This document shows positions 11,970 to 23,000 of a DNA stretch of 64,000 nucleotides, piece by piece; the stretch's first letter is position 1, and each line of letters opens with the position of its first letter. A program made the position numbers and the translations under genes. Under the pieces are notes generated by a model, which did not search any database, had not been told where the DNA came from, and saw only the letters and a list, made by a program, of their open reading frames with translations. Source of the DNA: Apium graveolens (lineage: Eukaryota; Streptophyta; Magnoliopsida; Apiales; Apiaceae); contig NW_027417595.1 in the NCBI RefSeq assembly GCF_009905375.1, positions 24,823 through 88,822 of the forward strand. The letters are read 5' to 3'.

Positions 11970-13988
11970 TAGGGGAGTAGAGTGGACCAAGAAGTGGAAT
12001 GAAACTGATTTCATTCATTCCAAGCTCTAAAGTTCTGACAGAGCACTTTGCTAAAGCTGATGAGCTTGTGATAAATTATGATTTCAAGACACAACTCAAA
12101 AAGAGGTTTATTAGACCTAATTCTGAAAAGGTAGAAGCAATTGAGAAAACTCAAGAGAAGCAACAGGCCCCAATCTCTGAGGTTCCGACTAATCAAGCTT
12201 CTCAACAGACTCAATTGGATGAAATTCAATCTTCAGTTGAACTTTTTCTCTCACTCCTACTATCAGATGATGCCAAAAAGAAGATAGTTAAGTCCAAATG
12301 CTCTAATGATCAAATACTGAAGAAGAAAGATGATAAAGCTGATGACCAGGAAACCCTAGCAAGGGTAGAGGTCAAGCTCAAAGTAAAGAGCAGAGCAACG
12401 AGGTTTCTTCAAGGAAACTAATTACTGAAGCAAGCAAATCTTCTACTCAAAAGAAGACAAGTTCTGAAGCTGCTCAAACTCAAAATCTGATAGCAAGTAC
12501 TGAAACTCAAAATCTGATATCAAGTTCTGATTAGCAAAGTCTGATGACAAAGCCTGATGTTCTGATACAAGGTGGAAGTCAAGATTCTCAAAAGTTCATG
12601 CAAACTCTGAAGCTCAAGGGGAAGCAGACAATAGTCTACTACAAGGATCCCAAGATTCAGACACTTGATGAGGAAATTGCTAGAAGATTGTTTCTAAAAC
12701 ATAATCCAGGAATGGATTTTGAAAATCTCAAGGAGGAAGAAGCTAGATTTAAAGCTAAAAAGAAAAATCTAAAGCCAAAAACTTCTGTTGCAAAGAAACC
12801 TCCAAGGCCTAAGGTAAAAGGCATTGTGATCAAGGAGAAGTCAAATACCGAGGCATCAAAGCCCAAGTCTAGATCACAGATTGAGATTGATCCTAAAGAC
12901 AAAGGGAAAGGAAAAATTGATGAACCAATCAAGCTACTGGAGATGAAACTTCCTCAAATCCTGATAAAGTCAGTGTGCAAAATGGTTCAAGTTACTGATG
13001 ATAATCTTATTGAAGATAAAGATGTTCAAACTCTGAAAAGAAAGAAGATTTCTGAAGAATCAAAGACAACCTCTGACAAGGCTCAAGTTGTTCAGAGTGA
13101 AGAACAACAAGCTATAACAGAAACATCAAGTCTGATAAAGTCATCAAGTCAACCTCTGACAGTGCTCAAGTTGATTTAGACAAAATGGAAGTAGCTGATA
13201 AAAAAAAACTTATGTAGAAAAATGTCAAACCATCAGATCCTAAGAAAAGCCAATTGCTGTCTACATTCATGACTATTGGGTTAAATGTTAGAGAACCAAG
13301 AGACGGGGCTGGACTAGGTTCTGATGAAGCAAAGATTAAGACATGAGTTGAAGTTGCTACTAGAGATCCATTTTTATTGACTGACAGACCGCTTGAAGAT
13401 GTTACACAGAAACATCTTGATAAGGTTATCTCTGTTCAAGTGGTACTGGATGCTCATGACAAGCACAATGTCAAGGAAAATCTGATTCTATTTCTTGAAG
13501 ATGGAAGGACATATCAGATGTCGGAATCGGATGTGTTAAACAAATCACTGAAAGAACTTCAATTCTTTCATTACCTTTTAGAGGTAAAGTCTGATATTAC
13601 CAGGAGATGGTCAAACTTCATTTTGAAGACCATCAGAGATAAAGTAAGAATTTCTAGTTCAAGAGTTACAGAATTCATTCCTAATATTGTTGAAAATGAT
13701 GGAAGTGAAATTCCAGTGAAGAAGAATTATGCTAAGCTTAAAGTGATAGTGAAAGAGAAATGTATGTGCTACAATGAATATTCTTCTCATCCTAGGGTAA
13801 TAAGACTGAATGATGGTTTAGAAAGAAACCATATCTCTATTTTAAGGACTGCAATCTACCAGATTGGAAGTCAGAATGAAGAGATGAAGCAAGTCAAGAC
13901 TACACTCTCTCAAGTCCTGAGGATTAAAGAAGAAAAGCTGATATCAAGCTTTGTCAAGAATCATCATGGATTCAGATTGACTCAGTGA
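11970..13988 (+). pseudogene. Extra ORF (middle and C-terminal part), broken
   Basis: Homologous by eye to 49947-53688 and 62028-64000 on the minus strand. Recognisable in order: the WTK-WNE segment and the AKADEL/DFKTQL stretch (about 11985-12110), the coiled-coil IEKTQEKQQAPI-NQASQQTQ (12140-12240), SLLLSDDAKKK (12250-12290), the Lys-rich middle with FLKHNPGMDFENL (12690-12730) and KFKGIVIKEK-like KVKGIVIKEK (12810), and the C-terminal domain (13377-13988) ending in a TGA. Frameshifts or stops fall near 12000, 12420, 12530, 13180 and 13345. The function of the family is unknown to me. It occupies the slot between pol and the 3' LTR where some plant retroelements carry env-like or antisense ORFs, but I see no signal peptide or membrane segment in this copy. 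Confidence 0.8.
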
Positions 13989-14114
13989 GATTGGTAAAAG
14001 CTACAAGGACTGTAAGTTGTAGTTAGTTATCTAGTTAAACTCTTATTGTATTTGTACTTAAATATTTTTGACATCATCAAATCTATTAACTTGTATATTT
14101 TGCATAATTTACAA

Positions 14115-14126
14115 GTTGGGGAAGAT
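14115..14126 (+). other. Polypurine tract of the truncated copy
   Basis: GTTGGGGAAGAT directly precedes the LTR. The other two copies have GTTGGGGGAGAT in the same place. Confidence 0.85.
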
Positions 14127-14690
14127 TGTTAGATATATTTGAGATGTCATGTCTAATATGATTTGTATTTAGTTTTCAGAACTTAACAACATGACAAATC
14201 AGGACTTACTGAAATCAGGACTTGCTGGAAGTCAGAACTTAAAATCAGAACTTAAGGTCATATCAGAACTTAAGTGCGGGAGGACTTACAATTAAGGAAG
14301 GAAGCTGATTTACAGTAGAAGATCGAGACTAAATAAAAGAAGATATGCATGGAAAGAGTTAGAAGACTGAAAGACTTGTAGAAGATATCTGATTGATATA
14401 TTTTAGGAGACATAATTATATTCCATATCAATTAGAAGTTATCTTGTAACTGTGTACTATATAAACACATAATTTGGGTTTACACTATATGTGTTATCAT
14501 TATCGAGAAGATTATACATTGTAACCTAGCAGCTCTTAGTGATATTTGTTCATCACTGAGAGAGAACAGTTCCATTATAACAGAGTTTATCATATTGTAT
14601 ATATCTGTTTACTGTTACTTGTGTTCAAAATCGATTTGATTGTATTAACACTGTATTCTACCCCCTTCTACAGTGTTGTGTGACCTAACA
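14127..14690 (+). repeat. 3' LTR (564 bp) of the extra-ORF copia copy
   Basis: Runs from TGTTAGATAT to GACCTAACA, the same ends as the LTRs at 49149, 60341 and 61209. Between 14175 and 14290 it carries a cluster of TCAGAACTTA or TCAGGACTTA motifs. TATAAACACATAATT near 14460 is the likely TATA region. Confidence 0.88.
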
Positions 14691-15006
14691 GGACTAGCTG
14701 TCCTTACAAGATGTCTACGTATCTCTGTGTTGTAGAGAATCAAGCCAAAAACGTAGTTCTAGGTTAAGGGGTAGATCCCTTTATATAAATGTTGAGTCTA
14801 GGGTTAAACTAGGGTAGAAAGACTTGGTGGACAAGTCTCCTACTTATATGGTAAGTAGGACTCTCCTAAACGGTGGATTCTGGATATTTCCTAGGCGGAG
14901 TCTGTTTCCATGTTGGATACGATATTGGTGTCATCATGGATCTAATTCTCAGGCCTGCTTGACGGGGTTCACATGTAGCTGCTTTCGGGCCGTGGGCTAC
15001 ACCATT
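14691..15006. other. Intergenic DNA without a recognised feature
   Basis: About 315 bp between the LTR and a tandem duplication. I see no gene here; the open frames at 14824-15099 on both strands show no domain. Confidence 0.6.
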
Positions 15007-15340
15007 CACTTTGGGTCGTGGTCGTCGCAGTCTGCTTGGATTATCAAAATTCATATTGGGATGTGACTGTGACGACCTACTTTGGGGGCCGTGGGTCACG
15101 GGTTTGACCAGTCAACTTTAGGACACAGTTAATTCAACATTAATTGTGTTTTTACATATTACTTTTCATCCATACACTTTGGGTCGTGGCCGTCACAGTC
15201 TGCTTGGATTATCAAAATTCATATTGGGATGTGACTGTGACGACCTACTTTGGGCCGTGGGCAACGAGTTTGACCGATCAACTTTAGGACACAATTAATT
15301 CAACATTAATTGTGTTTTTACATATTACTTTTCATCCATA
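15007..15340. repeat. Tandem duplication, two 168-bp units
   Basis: Units 15007-15174 and 15175-15340 both start with CACTTTGGGTCGTGG and end with TTTTCATCCATA. They differ at a few sites (GGGGGCC versus GGGCC, GGTCACGG versus GGCAACGA). Each unit contains CAGTCTGCTTGG and GATGTGACTGTGACGACC. No coding frame spans it. Confidence 0.9.
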
Positions 15341-15424
15341 TCAGTATTGTTTCAAAATTATTACACACTATTTTATATATAATTCACTAAACCCGGGTTT
15401 TCAGGAAAACAGTCTTTGTACGTT

Positions 15425-15506
15425 AAGGGTAAGGGCAGGGCTGCGTACATTTTACCCTCTTAAGACCCCGCTTTAAGCGGGTTATACTGTATACATTTGG
15501 TTTGGT
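15425..15506 (+). mobile_element. SINE-like 3' tail
   Basis: GGTAAGGGCAGGGCTGCGTAC, TTTTACCCTCTTAAGACCCC and GCTTTAAGCGGGTTATACTG, then TTTGGTTTGG, match the pattern I know from plant SINE 3' regions (CTGCGTACAT, ACCCTC-CCAGACCCC, a TTG-rich tail). The tRNA-like 5' half is not obvious. This could be a 5'-truncated copy. Confidence 0.45.
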
Positions 15507-15738
15507 TTATTAATTTATTGTAAATATATATATGAAATATATAATAAGTGAATATGTATAAACTAAGTAATTATTTTATTTATTTTAGAATTATTAATTA
15601 AATGTGGTTCGTATAATATGATGGTAAGGTTAAATAAGGAAAATCTTTTTTATAATATGATTGGTCTTAAATTTAGTATTGCTTTTTGATTAGTTATAAA
15701 ATAATCAATAATTTACCGATTGGTTAACTAAATACTGA

Positions 15739-16386
15739 AGGGCTGTAAAATGATCCGGGTAGAACTGGACACTCGTGTGCTCAAGTATCGTATCATTTTA
15801 CTTTTATTGTGTCCAAATTTGGGTCCGGTATCATATTATTCGGATACAAACTGATCCCGACTATATAAGGACCGGATTTAAACCGAATATGAGTCGGTGC
15901 CGTATTTTCTTTTCTAGCCAGATAGTTTATGATCCACTGGATACGAGTCAAATATGATTAACTAATATTAAGTATAATTTTGATTTCCACTATTAAGATG
16001 ATTATCATTTATTATAAATAAATATAATGCTATAAAAATTATAACAATATAAGTCATACTTTGTAGGATATTAAAACTTATATACGACATTAAGAATTAT
16101 AAAATGATTATTTACTTACAAACATAATAAGTTAAAATTATATTATGCATACGGGTCAAATCGAATATGAGTCATGAATCATATTTGAATATTCAGGTAT
16201 GATCATTTTATAGAAAATAATATGAGACTTAATTTGAGCGGGTATATGAGTGTTCATATCTGAGATCATATTTTATCCGAGTTTAAATTTTCTCCCATAT
16301 TTGGATAATTTATAAAATGGATATGAGAGATGTATCATATTTTCGAGTCAGATGTAAGCCGAGATACCGGATCAATTTATAACCCT
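15739..16386. mobile_element. hAT-like MITE (648 bp)
   Basis: Terminal inverted repeats AGGGCTGTAAAATGATCCGG (left) and CCGGATCAATTTATAACCCT (right), an AGGG-type hAT end. The interior is non-coding and rich in ATATGAG and GGGTCAAAT-like words. The flanks ACTAAATACTGA and ACTAACTATACT are alike but are not a clean 8-bp duplication. Confidence 0.6.
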
Positions 16387-16419
16387 ACTAACTATACTTG
16401 GGTAGACTCGGGTATTATG

Positions 16420-16424
16420 ATATA

Positions 16425-16456
<32 letters not shown>

Positions 16457-16463
16457 CACACAC
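16420..16463. repeat. Compound (TA)n/(CATA)n microsatellite
   Basis: TA units followed by CATA and then CA units. Confidence 0.9.
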
Positions 16464-16582
16464 GATATAATAGACGAAATATTGAATGTTTGATTGATAT
16501 GATACTTTGTTAATTTACTTAATTACCATTATTTAATGATTTCATTGTGTTCCTTGATTACCATTACTTTAGTGAGTAATGT

Positions 16583-16760
16583 TTGAGGTCCAAATTATTA
16601 TTATTTTTATCAAAATTTGTCCCAAATGACACGTGTTAAATTATAATTCATGGACACATATGTATGTAAGACGAGCCCGTCATTTTATAAAAGTTATTAC
16701 TAATCAACTCTTATCGAATGTTATTTGGACAAATTTTGGAATAAGTTTTTTGGGACCTTT
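16583..16760. mobile_element. Small MITE with ~40-bp imperfect inverted repeats
   Basis: GAGGTCCAAA and TCAAAATTTGTCCCAAATGACA on the left mirror TGTTATTTGGACAAATTTTGG and TTGGGACCTT on the right. About 175 bp, non-coding. Superfamily not assigned. Confidence 0.5.
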
Positions 16761-16879
16761 GTCATTTCTCTACTTAATTAGTATCTAGTATATAAACAAT
16801 TTTTAAGTAAAACAAGTTATATTTTCTATTCCAAACCTACTTTGATTATAATTAGTATATAAAATTTTTAACTAAAACT

Positions 16880-17406
16880 AGAGCTGAGCAAAATCGAACC
16901 GAAACTGAAAAACCGAACTGAACCGTGCTAATTCGGTTCGGTTCGATCCTGATTTATAAGGAATTCGGTCTATTCGGTCCGAACCGAACAAATCGAAATA
17001 AAATTCAGTTCGATTCTTTTAAAAAATATTTTGGTCCGGACTGAATAGACCGAGCAGACCAAATTATAAATACTATAATTTTATATTCTATATATATTAC
17101 ATATATCTAAAAAATTATAATCATAATTTTTAATTATATTTATAACACTCTTAGTACTTTATATATCACCTTACTTTAATTATATTCTAGATTTTATAAT
17201 TTTTGGTTTAAAATTTTAATACAATTTTTTTTGAAAAAATTCCGTCTATTTGGTCCAAAACCGGACCGAACCGAAATTTGGTTCGGTTCAGTCCGGTCCA
17301 TATTATAATTTAGGTTCGGTCTGGTCCAAGAAAAAATGATAATTCGGTTTTTCGGTCTATTCGGTTCGGTCCGAAATCGGACCGAACCGACCGAATGCTG
17401 AGCCCT
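16880..17406. mobile_element. hAT-like MITE (527 bp) with a clear target duplication
   Basis: The ends AGAGCTGAGC and GCTGAGCCCT are near-perfect inverted repeats. The 9-mer AACTAAAAC flanks both sides (16870-16878 and 17407-17415), consistent with the ~8-bp hAT duplication. Both subterminal regions are dense arrays of GGTTCGGTCC and CGGACCGAACCGAA words, many in inverted orientation, so the whole element can fold back. Confidence 0.75.
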
Positions 17407-17837
17407 AACTAAAACACATTACCAAACTAAAGATAAATCGTTGTTCGGTATAAAGGTCACGGGAAATAAAATAATATATGTTATTCCTCCATGCTAAAAA
17501 AATTATATTATTGAACCAGGTTAAAACAAAATTAAAATTAAAATACAATTTATTGATCAATATAATAGTCTCGCAATAATGACAAATAATACAGTATACA
17601 GTATTCATCTGGACTAAAACAAAATTATACTATTAATTCAAGGCTAAACTAAAACTTAAAGGAAAATAAATATAATTAATGGGATTTGGTTGGTATAGTA
17701 TAATGTGTCTAAGGTTAGAATAAAATAACAAAAGATAATTGATTCGACTAACAAAAAAATTATTGAATCAGGCTATCAGAAAATTGAATTCAAAATATAA
17801 ATTGTTGATCAGTTTAATGATATCGAGCTAATCTATA
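17407..17837. other. Intergenic AT-rich DNA
   Basis: About 430 bp between the hAT-like MITE and a Helitron-like relic. I see no gene or repeat boundary in it. Confidence 0.5.
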
Positions 17838-18057
17838 TCTATACTATGGTATAATTTGGTTCAACGGTTATCCCCCAATTTTAGTTATTAAAAAAATAGT
17901 GTTATATATCCGCTAAACTACTAAATTATTAAATTAGTACACACATAGTCTACGAATCCTACTAAACTACAATCACAACTTATCATATTATTAAAAAAAT
18001 AGTGTTATATATATGCTAAACTACTAAATTGTTAAACTGCTAAATTGTTAAACTACT

Positions 18058-18093
<36 letters not shown>

Positions 18094-18253
18094 TATTTAT
18101 CTTACTAAACTACGACCACACGTTATCTAATTATTTTTTTTATAAATTTAAAATTATTATATTTTTATATAAATATTTTTAAATTATTATATGACGGGAT
18201 AAATAAAAATTTAAATATTAATGGGAACTGTGAATCGCACGGGTTAAAGCTAT
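17838..18253 (+). mobile_element. Degenerate Helitron-like relic
   Basis: It begins TCTATACTATGG, a common plant Helitron 5' end. Near its right end GAATCGCACGGGTTAAAGCTAT recalls the Helitron terminal GCACGGGTT-CTAG, but the hairpin is eroded and CTRR reads CTAT. Inside is an approximately 106-bp direct repeat (from about 17886 and 17992, sharing TTAAAAAAATAGTGTTATAT) and a (TA)15 run at 18061-18090. Confidence 0.38.
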
Positions 18254-18295
18254 ATAAAATAATATAAACTACTCACCCGGACTAAAAATAATATA

Positions 18296-18335
18296 CTCCC
18301 TCTGTCCCTCCCAATTGTTATCGTTTCTGGGAGAG
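18296..18335 (+). mobile_element. Truncated Stowaway-like MITE end
   Basis: TA followed by CTCCCTCTGTCCCTCCCAAT, the canonical Stowaway terminus. No matching GGAGGGAGTA end lies downstream before the gene's TATA box, so only one end survives, about 170 bp upstream of the likely promoter. Confidence 0.5.
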
Positions 18336-18465
18336 AACTTCAAAAGTCGTATTTTAAGATAGAATAGAAAGTATAGTTTTATATTTTTTTTAAAATTTTC
18401 TTTTTCAGTAATATTCAAAGCTAAAATAAAATTAAAAATAATTAGATCACATTAACAAAGGCACT

Positions 18466-18473
18466 TATATAAA
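18466..18473 (+). promoter_or_regulatory. Likely TATA box of the zinc-finger gene
   Basis: TATATAAA stands about 35 bp upstream of a GGCTAGGGTTATAAG and CT-rich leader typical of plant 5' UTRs. There is a good splice donor at 18717 (CTAG/GTACCT). The first coding exon begins at 20025, so a leader intron of up to 1.3 kb is implied. The position is inferred, with no transcript evidence. Confidence 0.5.
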
Positions 18474-18999
18474 TTGAAGCCGGAAGTCGAGGATCAGTAC
18501 AGCCGAAGGCTAGGGTTATAAGTAAGTAACATAACTGCCTCTCCTCCTATCTCTCTCCTCACTCTCTCCCTAATTATCGCTCACTTGATCATCTTCGTTA
18601 TCACTTATTATTAAACCCTAGAAATCTTTTTATATATAAATATCTAATTATCCTCTCTTTTTGTTGATTTTAGGGTTTTTAAGATCTGCACCAGTTGATC
18701 ATCGCGGTGAATCTAGGTACCTGTTTTCTTCTCAATTTTAATATCTCCCTCTTTAAGTTTTGTATGTATTTTTGAAGTTTACAGATTTATCATTTCTTTG
18801 TTGTTGTTTGTGAATTATGTGGATATATGTATATATTTGTTATTTTTTGAATTGTGATTTTGTATTTGATTTATTTAGTTTATGAGTGCTTATGTGTTTT
18901 TAGGGTTTGTGTTATTGGTGTGTATTAGCTGCTGAATTGTTGTGATTTAGCGTGGTTGATATTAATTTGTGGAGCTTGGTATCGTTTTTGTTAGCTGAT

Positions 19000-19450
19000 G
19001 ATGTTCTTTAATTTCGTTGATTGTGTTTGCTGCACGGGCACCTGCAGGGGCATGAGTTGCAATTTGCATGTCTTTGTGTGTATGTTAGTATTACTGGTTA
19101 TATATATGGTTGCATTAATGAATCTAGGAAGCAGGGATTTGTGGGTCACACACCGAATTGTTGCGTCTCCGCGCACCTGCACCCGTTATCGGATTCGGAT
19201 TCTTGGGGATACTTGTGTGTTTTTGGGGTTTGTATAATTGGTGTTTAATTTCGTGATGAGATGTGGCAATTTGGTGTCATTAATGTGTCACTATTGATTT
19301 ATTTTAGAGTGGAAGTTCTTTAATTTCACTGTTTGTGTTTGCGGTACGGGGACCTGTCGGAGTATGAGTTGCAATTTGCAAGTCTATACATGTGTTTTGT
19401 TATTATTACGGTTTAATATATGGTTTGCATTTATGATACTAGGATTCTAA
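19000..19450 (+). repeat. Imperfect ~140-bp direct duplication in the leader intron
   Basis: The segment from 19000 (GTTCTTTAATTTCGTTG, then GAGTTGCAATTTGCATG) recurs from 19312 (GTTCTTTAATTTCACTG, then GAGTTGCAATTTGCAAG) at a spacing of 312 bp, about 80% alike by eye. It lies in the probable 5' UTR intron upstream of the RING exon. Confidence 0.75.
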
Positions 19451-20024
19451 GACGCGCACCCCGGTGTTGAATACTCGTGTATCCAGAAATCTCAACTAAA
19501 TTTCTTCTGTTTTTTTTTACAATTTTTACTACAAAAATCAATAATTTGACAAATAATTCGTTTGTATCAGATGGTTAGGTCGTGTATTAGATTCAATATG
19601 CATAAATTTATTAGTTTTGTACTTTTGTTGGTGTACTCCATCTTTCATAACATCAATTATATAATTGTAATATCATTATAGATGCGGTATGCCCACACTG
19701 TTTCTGAATCCTTTTTTCAAAGGTTAGCCCATTTGATCATGACCCACTACCAACACGCTAAGCGTTGTCACTTTAACTCTTCAACCATAAAAAAGTTCCT
19801 GTTACGAAAATTAAACATTATTCACAGATGTGCACATGTTAGCATTTGGATTAGTGAACTGTACTCAATCTTATTTTTGAATCTATGTGTTTCCACGCAT
19901 TATTCACCCACATCCCCGCACCCCTAACTTTGTTTCAGGTTATCGGTAATAATATATTATTGCTTGTGTACATGTTTACTGATTTGATGTACCTTTGGAC
20001 TTTAAGGCGGATTTAAGAGAAGAT

Positions 20025-23000
20025 ATGGGTTTCGATAACGAGTGTATAGTTAATATACACTCTCTAGCTGGCGAGTACTTCTGTCCTGTTTGTCGCACAC
20101 TTGTGTACCCAAATGAAGCACTTCAATCACAGTGCACTCATTTATATTGCAAACCGTGTTTAACTTATGTTGTTGGAACTACCAAGGCCTGCCCCTACGA
20201 TGGATATTTGGTGACTGAAGAACATTCGAAGGTTATGACATAAGTATTTTTTGTTTTTAAGTATGTGGAGATGATTTCTGTCTTCTCAATATGTTTAGTG
20301 ACTTCTATTGCAGCCACTTATCGAATCAGACAAAGCATTGGCTGAAAAAATAGACAAAACACTAGTGCATTGTCTATTTCACAGGAGTGGCTGTTCGTGG
20401 CAGGGCCCTTTATCTCAGTGCACCTCACATTGCTCTGGGTGCTCCTTTGGAAATTCTCCTGTTGTATGTAACAGATGCGGGGTACAGATTGTACATCGTC
20501 AAGTGCAGGAGCATGCTCAAAGTTGTGCTGTGAGTGCACAAATGTCATCAAGTCTACAAGTTCTAGGTTAAGTCTCTTTCATTTAATAGATTTTTTTATC
20601 TTACTCACTGCTGTCAAACTACAGGGTGCAAATCCACAAGTTCAGCAGACTGCAGAAACTTTGAAAGATGCTGCTACCTCTGTTACAGCTACTACTGCAA
20701 ACTTGAGCCAGACCAATTCACAAGTTATAGCCCAAGCCTCCCAGGCACCTTCGGCCCAGATTGCTACTGCCCCTCCATCTGCACTTAATGCAAATCCTCA
20801 GGTCCAAGCTAACACGTCAGCTGCTGGGACAACTGCAGAGCAGTGGTATCCGCAACAGTTTCAGCAATTTTATCAGCAGTATCCTTCATATGATCCATAC
20901 CAGCAATCTTACCAGCAGTACTACCCTTATCAACAACAAACTGCTCAGCCGTTGCCGCAGCATGCACCTCCTGTTGGACAACCTCAGGTCTATGCTCAGC
21001 ACCAAACTGCAATCCAGCCCCATCAGCAACCATTGCAGCAGGTTCAAGGCCAAAGCCAAGCAAATGTTCAGCCACAGCTCCTGGCCCAGCAACCACCACT
21101 ATCGCAGCAACTACAAGTTCCACCTCAAGGACAGCCTCAAGGTCCATATGTGCAGAATCAAGTTAATCCGCAACAATCTAATCTTGCAACACAGCCTCAA
21201 ATTCAACCACACACTCAACCAGCTGCCCAACAGCCTTACCCGCATCTACAACCTCATCCACCAACTCATTCCATGCAGCCTCCGGCGCAACCGAATTTCC
21301 AGGCACCTCAAAATCAACAGGCACAGATCCAAGGACATCAGGGGCAACATCAAATGCAACCCCAGGCTCTCTCTCAGCACCAAAGTCATCCCCATTTTCC
21401 CCCTCTGCAGCCTAACAATCTTCAAAATCAGCAACCAGCTCCCATTGTTGTGCCAGCTTATCAATCGCATCCCCCGGTTCAACCTCACCAGCAACTAATG
21501 CAGGCAACGCCCCAGTATCCCATGCATATGAATCCTTCTACTGGGTCTTTTCCTCTTGCTGCTCAGTTCCCTCAACAGTCCATACAAATGCCTCCACAGC
21601 AGGCTAATGTTTCGGCGACCAATCAGCAACAGCCAAACTTGATGCCCAGTCAGAGCCAAATGCGTGGCGTCCCTCCTGCACAACTTCAACAGATTCGTCC
21701 TCAAGCTCCACAGCAGGGACACGGTGGTCAACAACGTCCTGCTTTACAACCCATGCAACAACTACCTCAGCAATACGGACAGCAAGCCTTTCCGCTACAG
21801 GCATCTGGTCCGGTTCGAGGTCCTATGCATCAGCTACCTTTTGCTCATCAGCCTATGCCTGTCCAGTCTCGACCTCAGGGTCCTAATCAGTTGTTGCAGC
21901 AAAGTGGTGCTGCCCTTCCTGCCCCACCACCACATAACAGTGTGCAAGCTCAAGGCATGCCTCATCAGCCCCAAACTCATGGTGGAAGACCTGCTGCACC
22001 AAATCAAGCGACACTATCTCAGCCATTTCCGCAATCTGGTGGCACGTTTGGTGTTAATGCTCAGTCCAGACCAATCCAGTCGAGTTCAGTTCAACCGTCT
22101 GACCTAGTTCATTCGGGGCAAAGGTTTTCTCAGTCTGGAATAGGTGAAGAAAATGCTGTAGGGCAAGAAGTAGGGTCAGCTCTAAACAATAGTTCTGGAA
22201 AGGATGTCAGTAATGCCGGAGTGGATTCCGTGGGGGTCAAAGCATCTATCACTGGGATCGGAAGTGGGAATGAGGAACATGGAATCACAAGTGAAGGTGG
22301 AAATAATGGAACACATAAAGGCATTATGAGCAAAGTTGAAGATGCTGAGGTGGATGCAATGAAGAAAGATGTGAAGGAAGATGCCAATGGTAATCTAGAT
22401 CCTTCATCCGGTGGCATTAAAATTGAAACTTCATCCCTTGGTGAGAGAGATGGCAATGTTGTACCTCCAATGCAAGCAGAGTATTCCTCTGGAAAAGATT
22501 CTACCTTGAAACCAACAGAAGCTTATATGGGACGTAGGAATGATGATACTAATTTGAGGACGCAAGAAAATAAATCGATTCACGAGCAAGTCACTCCTCA
22601 AGGTCCTGCAGTTGGTGAATATGGCAGGTTTCAGGACAAGGGCTTTATGAATTCCTCGAATTCAGTTCCACACAGTGATCAAGGAAGACATCAGCTGCCT
22701 CCAGGGCCCTATGGGCCTTCGTATCATCAACAAAGACCATCTATGCCTTCAGATTTTCAGTCAGGTGTACATCCGAATGAAAGCTTTGAAGGTGTTCAAA
22801 GGAGGCAACATTACCAGAATAACTCCACTCATTCCCAGCCTATGTTTTCGAGGACTCTAAAAGCTGAGCCTACTGAAGGATCACTACACGGCCCTGATGG
22901 TGTTCCTATGCAACAAAATCAGAGGCCTCGCCACTTTGAGGGTAGATATCCTGATCCCCATGTATCAGGACCTTTTGATAGAGGTCAATACGGGCAGCAG

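Larger units (their letters stand above)
11970..14690 (+). mobile_element. Extra-ORF copia family, truncated + strand copy
   Basis: The 3' end of a retrotransposon of the same family as 49149-60934, in + orientation. It holds the last ~60% of the extra ORF, a polypurine tract and a 564-bp 3' LTR. Everything 5' of 11970 is displaced by the nested insertions and lies outside the window. It is more diverged from the two right-hand copies than they are from each other, so it is probably an older insertion or another subfamily. Confidence 0.85.

Noticed and set aside
11970..13988. A host Lys-rich nuclear protein gene
   Set aside because: The same sequence sits in two retrotransposon copies on the minus strand and is followed by a polypurine tract and LTR, so it is a retroelement ORF.
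20761..21498. 245-aa ORF overlapping the zinc-finger gene
   Set aside because: Out-of-frame shadow of the Gln/Pro-rich exon; no start context or domain.
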